From Ehretia macrophylla (taxonomy: Eukaryota; Streptophyta; Magnoliopsida; Boraginales; Ehretiaceae), in assembly GCA_037974665.1 (NCBI GenBank), contig CM075777.1, positions 12,857,001-12,921,000 of the forward strand: DNA of 64,000 nucleotides, written 5' to 3'. Below are positions 10,341-21,010 of the stretch, piece by piece. The notes beneath the pieces were generated by a model. The model did not search any database, was not told the origin of the DNA, and was given only the letters and a program-made list of their open reading frames with translations. Position numbers and translations under genes: made by a program. Positions within the stretch are counted from its first letter, which is position 1. Every line of letters begins with the position of its first letter.

Positions 10341-11066
10341 CTACACATCTTCCCCCATCACATCCTTGAGCGAGATGAAGCTAGGAACATATAGAATAGC
10401 TTGACAATACTCATCTCCTGTAGCACGAACCTTAACTCGAGTTGATTTCTTTTCTTTTGGATTGTAAGAGAACATCTTACCAGAACGCGCCACCATCAAG
10501 ATCTCCCCATCTCTCCAGATTGTGATTGGAACAAGCTTATTAGTAATCGACGAAGCCCAACTCATTGATAACCGATCTCTAGTCCAAGACTCAACAACCC
10601 CGTAATCTTTCATCCACCATATCTCAAGATCATTCCATTTGTTGTCAATTATACATAGACAATTCCTTAGTACTCTTAATTCCATGAAAAAGATTCTGCT
10701 CAAGTCATGTGGCGATGGTATTGCCCGGACCATCTCTTCCTGTATATCAAATGAAAACAAATGAGCACCCCCTTCATAATCAGTTTCTTCTATCCAGTGA
10801 AGAGCTGCATTAAGAGTAACACCACAAATCCTTCTATGTATAGGAAATGGTGCATCACCCACATCTCTCCAAGAATCATTAACTCCAATTGTGTAAACCT
10901 CAGCCTCTGATTTTAATGGCTGGCGAATATACTTTTTCCTTGCAATTCTTAGTATCTTAAACTTGCCCGAGGCTGAGCTATAACCAAATCCATAAGCAAA
11001 ATCGCGAACCCTCTTTGAACTAGGCTTCAAAACCTTGACACGCTTTCTTAATGTTGGATTACTTAT
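10341..11066 (-). pseudogene. F-box copy B, 3' part (FBA domain), cut off by a retrotransposon
   Basis: From the insertion point the frame reads ISNPTLRKRVKVLKPSSKRV and continues through an F-box-associated domain (YGFGYSSASGKFKILRI, EAEVYTIGV, APFPIHRRICG, LHWIEE, IWWMKDYG, LPITIWR-like PITIWRDGE) to a stop at 10341. It matches the C-terminal half of intact copy C along its full length. The 5' half, with the F-box, is 16.5 kb away at 27569-28105 on the same strand. The junction carries the CTTAT duplication. The frame continues a few codons into the LTR but gains no ATG there, so this part has no start codon of its own. Apart from the insertion the coding frame is undamaged. Confidence 0.88.
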
Positions 11067-11266
11067 TGATAGAACGTAATTGAAAGGGTGATTACTAGTG
11101 TACAACTACATGATTTCTTTCTTTCTATAGCTACTAATCTGTATGATTCTCTCACAATTGTATGCTTGATTCTCTCCTTAACTATAGGTAAATCGCTGAA
11201 TGTATATACTATAAATTGTACTGCTTCATATCAATGGAAATACACAATTATTATCAAAAGCTTTTA
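11067..11266 (+). repeat. 5' LTR of the outer copia element
   Basis: It begins TGATAGAACG and ends AAAAGCTTTTA, directly followed by the start of a Met-tRNA primer-binding site (TGGTATTAG). A TATAAAT box lies inside. The 200-bp length is short but normal for some copia lineages. Confidence 0.92.
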
Positions 11267-11275
11267 TGGTATTAG
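11267..11275 (+). other. Left half of the outer element's primer-binding site
   Basis: TGGTATTAG follows the LTR directly. The last five bases are also the left target duplication of the inner element. The right half, ATCAGAGC, is at 22839-22846. Together they correspond to the initiator Met-tRNA binding motif TGGTATCAGAGC, with one C-to-T change in the left copy. Confidence 0.88.
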
Positions 11276-11557
11276 TGTAAGAAAAATTATTGCGATGAAC
11301 ATTGCTACTTACTTTGATGCGGAAGACGAAGCCATGACAATGATTAATTGATTTCTCCACCTTAACCCTATTCTTAATAGTATAGATGTGTGATGAAATT
11401 CTACAACTCTCTTCAGGGTAAGGAGAGGACCAATTAAAATATATTTATAGAAACATGTTGTTACTTCTATCGAGTAACCTAATGGGCTTGGACTTTAGTG
11501 GGTTATTATTATAATTAAGTGGGTCACCAATAACTTTAATGAGTCACACCACTTACA
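11276..11557 (-). repeat. 3' LTR of the inner copia element
   Basis: This 282-bp LTR matches 22500-22838 except for about 57 bp missing after the first 25 bp or so. Shared blocks include GACGAAGCCAT, CTCCACCTTAACCCTAT and CTACAACTCTCTTCAGGG. The end CTTACA and the adjacent polypurine tract support the border. Confidence 0.9.
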
Positions 11558-11899
11558 TTCTCTCACTTGACCCATTAACTTCATGGACAACAGGATTCAC
11601 TCATAAACATAAGGCGCGCATAAGAGATTAATCCTTACATAATGTCCTTCATAATTATCAAAGAATAACAGACTACTAAATGTGGGTTATAAAGGTTGTA
11701 CATCATTCACTTAATGTACTCCCTTCTATATACCACGATACTAGCAATCAGTCACACTTGGTCATAATCTTAATGGTCCACCATAATGTCTTATACAGAC
11801 TTTCCTGTTTTTCTTAACAAACATAAGTCATGTGAATACTGTCATGAAACAAGAAAAACTTTAATGTTTGTCAGAAACACGTCATTGAGCTCAGAGTGT

Positions 11900-14800
11900 C
11901 AATATAAGAATACATACATCTTTCATAATTATAACCAAGACCTATCATTACTTCATGTTCCTTAAAGGCTTGGTTGTAAGCCTTTAGTCATAAGATAAGA
12001 TCACTACTTATATGTTCAATAGACACTCTTTGTTTCTAGACCTTCTCTTTAATGACAATTACTTTAATTCCATGTATTTGGCATCTCATGATTATTTGTC
12101 ATTTCAGAGAAGAAAACTGTTGCAGAATTATTATAATAAATTTTCAGCAACTTGGCAATTAGTGTTGACAAATTCAAGTTCTGAAATTATTTTCTGCAAC
12201 CATAATGCATGAGTTGTAGCTTCATAATATGCTACAAATTCTGCTTCTATAATAGATGACATAATGATAGTCTATTTCACACTTTTTTATAAGCCGCTCC
12301 CACTACTTAAAGGAAGAGTTGACCAAAAGTGGACTTTATTATCAACACATCCAATAAGATTTGAATCTAAATATCCAATCACTTTAAATGATTAGATCAT
12401 TTATATGTCAGCATGTAGTCTTTGATCTTTTCACATACCTTAAACTTTCATTGCAGCTATCACGTAATTCAATTAAGAATTACTTTAATACATTCTACAT
12501 CATTATTGGACACTGCATGAGACTAAATTTATTAATATCAAATTTCTCTAGAATTCTTTCAATATAGGTTTTTCAGAGACAATCCTAACATTATTTGTGA
12601 TCCATTATGGAATATTTCAATTCCTATCACAAAAGATGTATCTCCCATATTTCTCACTTTCAAAATTCTATAAGAGAAAATAAGTTTCATGCAATATGTC
12701 ACTACCATTAGCATCAAGAAGAATATCATCATAGCAAGAAGAATATAATCATCAACATACAAGACTTAAAGGAAAAAACAAATATAAATTGCTCCTATAT
12801 GATCTTTCGGTATACTCTCAGAATAAGATTGTATTCCTTAAACCGAAAGTTGTAATGGTATTATAAAACTTAATAAACCATTTTGAAGCTAATTTAAGCC
12901 CATATATTGATTTTCTAAGTTTACTCACCATATGACCTTTTCCTCCATTGAAAAACTTCAGGTTGGTCCATACGAACTTTCTCCTCAATATCGCCATTAA
13001 GGAACATAATTTTCACTTTATTTGGTACAACTCTAAAGCATAATGAGGCACCAATGCCATGATCCTTAAAAAGTCTTCAAGACTAAGGAAAAGTCTCTTT
13101 ATAATCAATGCCACTTTTATAGGTATTAACTTCTTGCAACTGATCTAGTCTTATAAGCTTAATTTTGCCATTAGAGTTACCTTTGATCTTAAAAGTCATT
13201 TACCACCAACTCTTTTAAACTTTCTGGCAATTTGACTAGATCCTTAACTTTATTTTGTCGCATAGAATCACCTCTTCTTTCAAGGCATCAATCCATTTAT
13301 TAGACTCTATACTTCATATGGCTAGTGAAAACGAAGTCAGATCGTTATTCAAATATCGAAGTTTGACTCACATAAACCACATAATCATCATGAATAGCTA
13401 TCTTTCTCAACCTTTGAGATCTTAATGCTATTCCTTTTGGTTCACATAGGTCAACTTCTTGTGAGTTAGCATTTACAAGTGATGATTCCTCCTTTATTTG
13501 CTATTCAATGTTGTTAAAACATTCAACAACACTTGGAGCAACTTTTGATAAAAAAGAGCATTAATGGATAAGGAAAAATCCATCCCAACTTCTCTAATAT
13601 CCACTTTATGAGGTTCATCACTCCCACTAACTTCACCATTCTTTATGAATCTAACGTTAATGGACTCCATAAAATTTCAACAAATAGACATAACCATAAT
13701 ATGAAAATCAACTGTAAAGTAATGAAATACTTTTCTCCATTAAAAGAGGGTACATCAAAAGGTCTATAAATATTAGGATGTGTAACTTCAAGAAGCATTC
13801 TTGTGGCTCATTTCTAGATGTGTTGGGTTTGCTTCCACTTTATGCAATTCACACACATGCCAAGATCAGTAAAATCTAGACTCAAAAGAATCTCATTAAT
13901 TACAAATCTATCTAATCATTCATTAGTAATACAACTAAACATTTATGCCACAAGTAAATAGAACTTTCACTTAGCCTACCACGCTTAATTCCAATATTAT
14001 GTTGCTCAATAAGTAGGATTCATAGAACATACCATCAAGTTTTAGTTTATATAATCCATCACTAAAAATATCAAACCTAACAATTATGGTATTCTCAAAT
14101 AAACTAAAACATATACGTTCATTCTTAATATTAAATCTAAAACATTCAATTTTAATAAAGAAACTAAGTTCCTAAAAAATATATAGGTACATAGAACAAT
14201 AGGAAAAATAATGTGATAGCTCTTAAGGATTAAACGATAAGTCTTTAACTTTCAGTTAGAGCTTTCACACAATTTTCTATGTACAAAACTTTAATTTAGA
14301 TTTATGTTCTATATCATAAGAAATCCTTCTAACATATTGAAAACATAAGTGGTAGCTACAAAATCAAGTACTAGGTATTAAAAAGAACATCACTTAAAAT
14401 TAATTAGAAACATACAAAGGAACGATAATTACCTTTATTTTTCAAACTGTACTTTATATTCAGGCAGTCTTTAAAAGTGAACCAACTTTATTACAAAGTG
14501 GCACTTGCAAGCCTGAACTTTTATCCAACGAGTCTAAGAATCGTTAACAGACTCTTCAATCTTATTTCCTCCTAAACAAGCATACTAGCCAATTCACATA
14601 TTCACTTATCCTTAATAGTGTTATAATTAATTTGAAAAGGCTCATATTCAAAAGGCAGTGAGTTCAAGATAAGATGCACTAGGAAGCATGCATTCACTAT
14701 CATTCCCAAGAACTTTAATCTTGCTGCAATATTAGTCATCTCTATGATATGCTCTTACATAATTCTCGACCCATCATACTTCATGGTCGTGAGCCTAGTT

Positions 14801-15060
14801 ATGATCATATTAGTGAATGACTTATATGCGGAATTGAAACTTTTCTTCTGCAGACCTTAAGTATTCTTTAGCATCATCAGTTTGTGGAATGGTCATTTGT
14901 ATAAACATGAGGCTTAATCTATTAGACCGTTTTCAAGCTTTATAATGAATCTTCTCTTCCTCATTGTTCGAATACGTAAGGACAGGAGGTTCGTCATTCA
15001 TAGTGCTAAGACATTCAAAATACTTAAGTGAATTTGGATTCATTAGTACTATTCAGAGAA
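11900..15060 (-). pseudogene. Degenerate gag-pol of the inner copia element
   Basis: Reading the minus strand from right to left, gag (UBN2 type) is recognisable at about 15.03-14.60 kb (RSNRLSLMFI, KEYLRSAEE, LVHLILNSLPFEYEPF in shifting frames). A CCHC knuckle remnant follows near 14.51-14.43 kb, then an integrase zinc-finger remnant near 13.86-13.80 kb (DLGMCVNCIKWKQTQH). RT includes a YVDD motif at about 12.76 kb, followed by GDTSFVIGIEIF and LGLSLKNLY. RNase H has IEAEFVAYYEAT near 12.25-12.15 kb. Frameshifts and stops are frequent throughout, so nothing here can be translated as a whole. The order is that of copia. Confidence 0.8.
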
Positions 15061-15288
15061 GTTCAATCCATTAGACGATCAAACATGAAGCATGCAATGA
15101 AGAGGAAAAACTACAAATATTATTTAATATAACACAATCATGGACTAATAAGGAGTACAAACTTAATGCTGACAACATCATGGATTCAAATAAAATAAAT
15201 AAAACATCATAGTGTATTAAAGTTCTCCTTTGGGTAGAAACTAAAACACACAATCATAAAGTAAATTCCCATATAATAATATTATTTT

Positions 15289-16552
15289 GGGTAAATATCA
15301 CTCTGCTCCCTGTGAAATTCATAAGTATCAGCCCGCCCCCTTGTGTTCATAAAATTATCAAAACCCCCCCCTATAATTTTTGAAACTAGACATATTGCCC
15401 CCCTCCGTCTATTTTAAGCTAACACCATTAAAATTTTTGTTAAAATGACATTTTTACCCTTATATTATACATTTTTTTCATTTTATTTATTCTCTCTCCT
15501 CCCATTTTTTTCACCCAAAAAATTTTTAAAAAAATTATCATCATCTTCATCCCCCTCCCATTAATATAGCAAATAATAGTGAAAAAATATTTCTCTCTTG
15601 GTCATTCCCAAATGGTAAATGCAGACACTCTACTCCAGAAGGTGATAGGATATGAGAACGCCACCCCTACTCGGACAAGCAACGAGATTCTTCAAAAGAG
15701 AAGCCTCAACCGATATATAAAACCCTAGCAAGGCAGGCATTGGATTTGAGATTAGAGGAATAGATTGTGTGTATGCTGTGTGTGTGTCCGTTATCCCCCT
15801 ACCCCCAAATCCATGATTTTTTTGTGCCAGCCAAAACAATTCTTCATCTCTGTCTCTGTTGTAGCGAAAGCCCTTTGAAGATTAAAATTATCACATAATA
15901 CTTTACGCACTCAATTAAATATATTAGCAACAATTTTTGAAGACTTTGATTTTCACTGAAAGAAGCTATATAAAAAAACTAGAACTCCAATTTTCACTAG
16001 CCAAGATTGTACATAAACGATTTTCAGCATCTTTCAGTTTTCTTGCTTCAGGTGTACAGCAAATAAAGGTCAAATGGGTATCAAAGATATAACTTGAATG
16101 AAAGTAAAGATTAATTTTTTATGATGAAATTGAAGAAGAATAAGCATTTGGGTGTGTTCAGATGTGGTTTACAGAGGATGAGGTGGACTAAGTTGGTTGT
16201 GAATTTGTATAGGATGGCATGCAGTGGGTTGGGCAGTGAGGTGGTGATTATGGTATCTGCATCTTTGGCATTTGGTTTTAGGCAAACATTTTGAAGTTTG
16301 AATTTTTTTTGGGTAAGGATAGGTATAAGGGTATTTTAGCCAATAGCTTAACTCATATAAAGTCAAAAAACACACCTAGCTGCACAAATCACGCGTGGGA
16401 TGCACTTTGGATGGAAAACCAGACGAACAACAAACGGAAGGGGGCAGAGTGATGTTTTTTGAAAATCATAGGAGGGTTTTTGATAGTTTTATGAACACAG
16501 GGGGCGGGCTGATACTTATGGGTTTCACAGTGGGGCGAAGTGATATTTACCC
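15289..16552. mobile_element. Mutator-like (MULE) non-autonomous element
   Basis: Terminal inverted repeats of about 125 bp (15289-15414 and 16430-16552) begin GGGTAAATATCACT and end AGTGATATTTACCC. They are bounded by a perfect 9-bp target duplication TATTATTTT (15280-15288 and 16553-16561). Long inverted repeats with a 9-bp duplication are diagnostic of Mutator-like elements. About 1 kb of interior shows no transposase. The minus-strand frame at 15630-15839 is not recognised, so capture of host DNA is possible but unproven. A related terminal repeat occurs alone at 35697-35771. The insertion lies in the 5' leader of the inner copia element, upstream of its gag. Confidence 0.88.
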
Positions 16553-16883
16553 TATTATTTTAATTTATCTCATCATGTTTACTAGTCATATGATAAACGA
16601 TTCACCTTTAGATAAATCCAAAAGTCCAACGAATAGTAAACGTCAGATTACCCATCAATCCTAACAATATAAATAATAGGCATTTTATAGGTAAATGGAT
16701 AAAAACTGGATCAATCCTAAAAAGTGGAATTTGCGACAGGCCGTCGCCATGCCGTCTCCAACACGACGACGATTTTGTGACGGAAAAGTTTGACTCAAGT
16801 TTTGTGAGGGAAAAGTAACGGCAAAATATCTACCACAAAAAACCGTCACTAAGCCATCACCGTTGATACGACCGTCTTTGCCA

Positions 16884-17219
16884 TCTCCAATTTCGTGACG
16901 GGAGTTGAATCCCGTCTCTACCAATCTTTTTTTAAAAAAAGCTTGGAGACGGGAGTTCCCGTCTCCAATAATAAAAAAAAATAGCTTGGAGACGGGAGTA
17001 GTCCCGTCTCCACCAATCAAAAAAATTTGCTTGGAGACGGGAGTTGGATCCCATCTCCACCAATCTTTAAAAAATAAAAAAAAGCTTTGAGATGGGATCA
17101 ACTCTCATTTCCACCAATCTTTAAAAAAAAGCTTGGAGACGGGAGTTGAATCCCGTTTTCACCAATCTAAAAATAGCTTGGAATTGGGATTCAACTCCCT
17201 TCTCCACTAATATTTAAAT
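16884..17219. repeat. Array of seven short palindromic units
   Basis: Units of about 43-58 bp begin GCTTGGAGACGGGAGT and continue with the complement ACTCCCGTCTCC, then an A/T-rich spacer starting CACCAATC. Each unit can fold into its own hairpin. Some units have compensating changes on both arms (for example GGAATTGGGA and TCCCTTCTCC are only partly paired). The array lies in the left subterminal region of the CACTA-like element and may bind its transposase, which is inference. Confidence 0.75.
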
Positions 17220-17244
17220 AAAATAATAATAAAAAAATTAAAGG

Positions 17245-17271
17245 ACATCAGCCCCCCAATGGGGCTGATGT
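17245..17271 (+). repeat. Perfect hairpin next to the palindrome array
   Basis: ACATCAGCCCC, loop CCAAT, then GGGGCTGATGT: an 11-bp perfect stem with a GC-rich base, isolated in AT-rich DNA. Confidence 0.7.
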
Positions 17272-17321
17272 AATTTCAAAAACAATCACCCACCCCCACG
17301 TCCCCTACCCCCAACGCATGA

Positions 17322-17512
17322 CCCTCCTCGTCCCCCACCCCCACCCTCACCCTCACCCTCACCCTCACCCTGCGACCCACCCCCATCCCAGTCCTAGTCC
17401 CAGTCCCCTACCCCTACCCCCCATCCCATCCCAGTCCCCTACCCCTACCCCCCATCCCTACCCCTTACCCAGCGACTTACAGCCCCCCACCCCTGCGACC
17501 CCCTCCCTCAAC
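17322..17512 (+). repeat. Cytosine-rich imperfect tandem repeat
   Basis: Repeats of CACCCT and CCCTACCC-type units make a nearly G-free strand. The complementary strand is G-rich and could form G-quadruplexes. The 80-codon open frame over it (17318-17560) is a low-complexity artefact. Confidence 0.65.
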
Positions 17513-17891
17513 CATAAGGTAATTTTATTTTATTGTTTTTTGTTATATATATATATATAATATTTACATATAGATGTGTATATACATACATATATATATA
17601 TAATTTTTGTATGTTATTTTTGGTTTTTTTGAATTTTTTTTCTTTTTTAGTTCTTTTGCTTTTTTTTTGTTTTTTATTGTTTTGTATTTTTCTGTTTTTA
17701 TTTTTTTTTATTTTTTTTTATATTTTATAATTACTAAGATTAAAATTATATTTTTAAATATACACTTCATCAGGTCAGTCTTTCATTTTTTTTTTCTCTT
17801 AGCTTTGTGGATGAGTTGTGAGTTGCCTGTTTGTGCGTTCTTTGTCTGTGAATGGTGGTGGTGTGCTCACGAGAAGAGAGTATGTATGTGT

Positions 17892-18584
17892 GGGTGGTCA
17901 GGCCGTACAGACGGGCCTGCACAAAATGCAACCTTCTCAGATGACTTTGACCTGGCTTTTGCTCCCGCACAATGTGCTTTGATGATATCGGATCATGGTA
18001 ACAGATTGGTCAGACAAATAAATTTGAAAGCAGAAGTTTGTAAACAAACATCAAACAATGGTAAGCATTTCGAATTTTTCCATTAATGAATTAAAACATG
18101 TGTGAGCTTCTCCTAGTATACCGTAAGCATACATTTTAAGCATTACAGCTTTATATTTGGATTATTTTCCTGTAAGTTATAGGATCAAGGCTAAAGTTTT
18201 GAGGAATTCTGGTGTTTCAATGCATTTTGAAATTAATTTCCTGTTTGAGTACTAGCAACATTATCGCTGTGGAAATCTAAAAAATCTGCTGCTTCCTGAT
18301 AAGGTATTGCAAATAACAAAAATGTGCTAATTGATTCTCGTCTAAAAGACACGTGAAATTGATCTTTTGTTCCTTTACTAATTTTGAAAAAGGTAACTGG
18401 TTGAATCTTTGAAATGTACTTCTCGAAACGTATTCTTGATCTTTAATCATAATTTGAATTATAGTCTGTAAACATATACTCAATTGCTAATGTAATCTAT
18501 AATTTTGCTCAGTTCTGGGAACAACCTTTGCTTGGGTTCTTGGTTTGGTACTTCTACCATTTGTGCTAACTTGTGGTTATTGAA
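17892..18584 (+). pseudogene. Captured fragment of an NHL-repeat domain gene, two exons and an intron
   Basis: The first exon piece (17892-18060) reads GWSGRTDGPAQNATFSDDFD followed by LAFAPAQCALMISDHGNRLV and RQINLKAEVC, the end of an NHL beta-propeller as in plant NHL-domain membrane proteins. A canonical donor GTAAGC starts at 18061 and an acceptor TTTTGCTCAG ends at 18512. The second piece (18513-18584) continues in frame as VLGTTFAWVLGLVLLPFVLT, like the hydrophobic membrane segment that follows the propeller in that family, then stops. The N-terminal propeller blades are missing, so this is a fragment. It keeps its intron, so it was moved as DNA rather than as a processed transcript. 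It lies inside the CACTA-like element and abuts the RALF-like gene on the other strand. Confidence 0.75.
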
Positions 18585-18873
18585 CTTTGCAAAATTCTTT
18601 GACTGGGTTACTCGTCGCGGGAGTGATGGGCTTGGGATGAGAAGCCAAAATCCTTCTGCTTACTTGAGATTCCATCAAGAATTCTTCATCATCATCGGCG
18701 GCAAGGCAGTCACCAATTAATGTGCCATTGCACACTGCAGGGTGGTGGTTGATACTAGTGATGCTTATCATGGCATTAGCTCCTCCTGGCATGTTAGAGC
18801 TAACTATTAATGTGAGTCCAACAACACCAATAGAGACGTAGAGGTACCCAGCTCTCTTGAAATCATTGCCCAT
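18577..18873 (-). pseudogene. RALF-like peptide precursor, mature region missing or broken
   Basis: From the ATG at 18873 the frame gives 98 residues. A hydrophobic signal segment (about residues 9-34, ending GGANA) is followed by the RALF propeptide signature: CNGTLIGDCL, then an acidic stretch DDDEEFLMESQ and the dibasic processing site SRRIL (residues 72-76), where plant site-1-protease-type cleavage normally releases the peptide. In RALF precursors a YISY-type mature peptide with four cysteines should follow. Here the frame ends after about 22 unrelated residues, where the opposite strand becomes the NHL fragment. A short NPSKGCS segment, reminiscent of the RALF C-terminus, is present in another frame and may be a trace. 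RALFs are secreted ligands of FERONIA-type receptor kinases. This copy probably makes no active ligand. It may still be transcribed, as a TATA run lies just upstream. Confidence 0.6.
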
Positions 18874-18911
18874 CTTTAATTTGTTTTTGTTTCCTTTTTC
18901 CAAATGAATCT

Positions 18912-18934
18912 ATCTCTATATATATATATATATT
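18912..18934 (-). promoter_or_regulatory. TATA-rich run upstream of the RALF-like gene
   Basis: An alternating TA run ends about 40 bp before the RALF-like ATG on the minus strand. Position and sequence fit a TATA box captured with the gene. Such runs are common in this AT-rich DNA, so the call is tentative. Confidence 0.35.
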
Positions 18935-20156
18935 GTTCGTTGTGCAGTAGCTAGCATTTGAAAAGGATTTTGGATATGGAATGGGTGGCTATCCTTTAAA
19001 TTCTTATTGGCATTCAAAATGATGGTCTACCACCATGTGCATTTACTATTAAAAAAATGTCAGCCGAGGGCGTCATTACAATTATAACAAGTGCACATTT
19101 CCTAATTGTGTTTGGCATTTTGCAGCTTATCAACTTGCACTTTCTGTTTTATTCATTTGTTAACACATTTTGTTTCTGAATCAAACAAGTAAGATAAGTT
19201 TCCTTTGGTCATTTTTTATCCTTTGCATCAATAAATTGCTTTTAGACCTCTTAATCATGATATACCTTGTGTGTGTGTGTTAGCTCTTTTGGACCAGTAA
19301 ATGACTTCACTACACCATGTTACACCTCCCAATTCTTAAAGTGCTGATTTTTCTCAGATAGCTATTACAATACCAAATGTTTATGCAGCCATTTGTATAG
19401 AGTTTATCCCAGTGCCCTAAACATGGATTACATAATCTGTTTAAATCACCAGATAGGTTTGCATTGCTTAATCCATTTTTTCCTTCTGCTTTCTTTTTCT
19501 TCGTTAATCTAAATGTACCTCCTCATTTAGACTTAACATCAATATGCCTAACAAGTCTCATGACATCCAACAAGCTCATTGATTTTAATACTAAAGTTTC
19601 TCCATTCATATGAAGAAGCTTTCTTAACGAAACTTTTTATTTTTTCAAATATCTTATGGTTGGACACATATCTAGGAAGACAACGTACATGCTTTCCCTG
19701 CCTGTTGTAATTCATCTAAATAGTAAAAGGTTGTTTAGTAGTATTTATTTATATTTGGTTTCTAAATTTTAATTTTCTTTATATTTGTGCGGCAATAACT
19801 AGGTTTTATGTATCAACTCAAATTAACTGTATTAGAATTTACATAATTAATACCATTTATTCCAATTTATTGATACAAGTTGATTCTCATTGCAAGTCAT
19901 TTTATTTATAATATTTTATTAATATACATTGGGCTCATATGCATGGGTCAACTCTAACTCGTATGTATATAAAAGGGTTAGTTGTACATATATCATTCAA
20001 AGATGATCTATTTTTGCATTATACCCATTTTTGTAACAGATTTGTTTCTATTATAAAGAATTGTGACATGTTAGACAAAGTAAGGATAATAATTAACAAT
20101 GTACACATGTAGAGAGAAAAGGGGGTTTTGGGAAGAGAGAGAAGATAAACTGTTGC
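18935..20156. other. Non-coding interior of the CACTA-like element
   Basis: No coding region is seen. The sequence is AT-rich without obvious repeats and may be captured 5' flank of the RALF-like gene. Confidence 0.35.
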
Positions 20157-20400
20157 ATGCAATTTTGGCGAGGGCTTGGTGACGGCTGTTTTGGTGACGG
20201 CATGGGGACGGGTGAAGTTGGCAAGGGCGTGGTGATGGGAAATATTAGTGATGGTATGGTGATGGGAATTGTTTGTGACAATATGGTGACGAGAAATTTT
20301 TGTGACGGCGTGGTGACGGGAAACATTGGCGAGAGCTTGGTGACGACAATTATTGGTGACGGCCTGGTGACGAGCCATCGCAATACGGCGAAGGCTTGGT
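20157..20400 (+). repeat. GTGACGG-type subterminal repeats
   Basis: About eight imperfect units of roughly 30 bp share the core TTGGTGACGG / TGGTGATGGGA. They sit 130-375 bp from the CACTA-like right terminus, where transposase-binding repeats are found in this superfamily. The open frames on both strands here come from the repeat period and are not genes. Confidence 0.65.
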
Positions 20401-20532
20401 GACTGGGAGGATTTTGGCTACCACCTCGTGTTTGACGAACATTTCCCCTCACCGTGTCGCCGCAAAGTCGAAATTAACGACAGCACAGTGAGGGAAACCG
20501 TCCGTCGCATAATTCAGTTTTTTTTTGTAGTG

Positions 20533-21010
20533 GGTGACTAAAGAACTAACATAAGATGGATTTAACTTTAATAACAACTATAAACGAATAAAATTTATAA
20601 TTTTCTTGGTTGGCCACTTTGGTGACTAACGAACCAACTTAATATGAATTTTAAGTTCAATAATAGTTAACAACAGATAAAATCCAAAATTTTGGTTTGG
20701 TCACTTTGGTGACTAACAAACCAACTTAATTGGATTAAATTCAATAATAATTTTCAACTATTAAAATCCAAGCACTTTCTAGTTTGGTCACTTTGGTGAC
20801 TAACAAACCAGCTTAATATGGAGTTTAAATTTAAATAATAATTGTTAACAAATAAAATCCAAAGCTTTATGGTTTGGCCACTTTGGTGACTAACAAACCT
20901 ACTTAATATAGATTTTAAACTTAATAATAATTGTCAGTGAAGAAAATCCATCAACTTTCTAGTTTGGCCACTTTGATGACTAACAAACTATCTTAATATG
21001 AATTTTTTTA
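20533..21010 (+). repeat. Tandem array of about 90-bp units
   Basis: Five to six units start GGTGACTAACAAACC(A)CTTAAT and end GGTTTGG(T/C)CACTTT. The first, most diverged unit begins exactly at the CACTA-like right end. The array is non-coding. The units are diverged from each other, so it is old. Confidence 0.75.

Larger units (their letters stand above)
16712..20532. mobile_element. CACTA-like non-autonomous transposon carrying host gene fragments
   Basis: The right end is ...TTTTTTGTAGTG at 20532, the complement of the CACTAC terminus. It is preceded by a region full of GTGACGG-type motifs (20157-20400), as in CACTA subterminal repeats. The left end is weaker: CTAAAAAGTGGAATTTGCGAC near 16714-16736 matches the inverted right end (AAACTGAATTATGCGAC), and GACGG motifs follow, but the first CACTA bases are degraded. 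No 3-bp duplication could be confirmed and no transposase is visible. The interior holds a hairpin array, an NHL-repeat fragment and a RALF-like precursor. Confidence 0.65.

Noticed and set aside
11067-11105. Possible LTR-donated start codon giving a 254-residue FBA protein
   Set aside because: The frame does enter the LTR, but the first codon is TTG and a stop lies just before it; there is no ATG in the LTR-derived part.
17607-17890. Long plus-strand frame upstream of the NHL fragment, rich in Phe
   Set aside because: It is translated poly(T)/TA-rich DNA. Only the part from about 17892 shows NHL similarity.
20019-20452. His/Thr-rich minus frames of about 119 codons
   Set aside because: They follow the period of the GTGACGG repeats and occur in two frames at once.
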